This document shows, in pieces, positions 14,342 to 14,434 of a stretch of DNA of 14,434 nt. Both the position numbers and the translations under genes were made by a program. The DNA is taken from NCBI GenBank assembly GCA_947630865.1, contig CANRJE010000026.1, positions 1-14,434 of the forward strand. The letters are read 5' to 3'. Under the pieces are notes generated by a model. The model did not search any database, had not been told where the DNA came from, and saw nothing but the letters and a program-made list of their open reading frames with translations. The DNA is from an uncultured Bacilli bacterium. GTDB taxonomy: Bacteria > Bacillota_I > Bacilli_A > RF39 > UBA660. Numbering within the stretch: the first letter of the stretch is position 1; the number at the start of each line of letters is the position of its first letter.

Positions 14342-14350
14342 TGATATAAT
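14342..14350 (+). promoter_or_regulatory. Extended -10 promoter of the RNA at the window end
   Basis: TGATATAAT (14342-14350) is a perfect extended -10 (TG-N-TATAAT). A second TATAAT lies at 14335-14340. No good -35 sits at the right spacing; a TTGACA at 14289-14294 is too far upstream. The predicted start near 14357 is just before the GC-richer stretch. The gap 14278-14341 shows nothing else. Confidence 0.6.
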
Positions 14351-14356
14351 GAAATC

Positions 14357-14434
14357 AGGTGGTGCGTCAGTTCGGCGTATAATATATAGTTGGTGGAAAC
14401 CCAACATGGTAATCCCTAGCAAGGAGCCATTAGT
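14357..14434 (+). ncRNA. 5' part of a probable structured non-coding RNA, class not identified
   Basis: Directly after the promoter, base composition shifts from strongly AT-rich to near balanced, with no ribosome binding site or ORF. Three local hairpins can be drawn: GCGTC/GGCGT (14364-14378), GTTGG/CCAAC with loop TGGAAAC (14389-14405), and ATGG/CCAT enclosing an inner CCT/AGG hairpin (14406-14430). These features suit an abundant housekeeping RNA or a riboswitch leader. I compared it from memory with tmRNA, RNase P, SRP, 6S, T-box and common riboswitch starts and could not match it. The sequence is cut by the window end, so length and 3' end are unknown. Confidence 0.5.

Noticed and set aside
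1..14434. CRISPR arrays, tRNA genes, insertion sequences or prophage genes
   Set aside because: No spaced direct repeats, no tRNA cloverleaf or GTTCRANNC motif in the gaps, and no transposase, integrase or phage structural motif in any frame read.

Overview
The window is very AT-rich, every gene reads on the + strand, and the standard bacterial code fits: tryptophan is TGG throughout and TGA serves once as a stop. Shine-Dalgarno sites are GGAGG-type, promoters are sigma-A-like (TTGACA/TATAAT) and terminators are short hairpins followed by T-runs. Together with the protein families (M60 peptidase, TspO, DUF6273-like proteins, DUF1538 with a PII-like protein), this suggests an uncultured, host-associated low-GC Firmicute of the Bacilli/RF39/Erysipelotrichia type. 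The taxon is an inference.

Layout. (1) 1-2713: the 3' part of a large secreted M60-like metallopeptidase with accessory domains. It is tightly coupled to a gene for a membrane-anchored, cohesin-like surface protein and closes with a terminator. (2) 2773-3497: an orphan 207-aa soluble protein isolated between terminators. (3) 3529-5285: tspO and a Y-family DNA polymerase (dinB-like), then a terminator. (4) 5295-8894: a three-gene operon with an extended -10 promoter. It encodes a cofactor-independent phosphoglycerate mutase homologue that has lost its catalytic residues, a duplicated DUF1538 membrane protein, and a two-domain PII-like protein. (5) 8895-9298: a 404-bp gap with its own promoter-like signal, two inverted repeats, an orphan Shine-Dalgarno-like sequence and a terminator. 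It could encode a small RNA of about 210 nt. (6) 9242-11609: a two-gene envelope operon with a membrane-anchored tandem DUF6273-like protein and a membrane-anchored phosphodiester glycosidase (NAGPA family). Its terminator stem includes the stop codon. (7) 11627-14277: an 865-aa all-helical, repeat-containing protein behind a full-consensus extended -10 promoter. (8) 14342-14434: an extended -10 promoter followed at once by a hairpin-rich, apparently non-coding RNA cut by the window edge.

How the genes may work together. The first and sixth blocks are surface or wall functions: glycoprotein proteolysis, surface display and glycan phosphodiester hydrolysis. The fourth block looks like a PII-controlled membrane transporter with a phosphoglycerate mutase-fold pseudoenzyme as a possible third component, and is the best candidate for an undescribed system here. 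The 865-aa protein and the two candidate RNAs have no assignable function.
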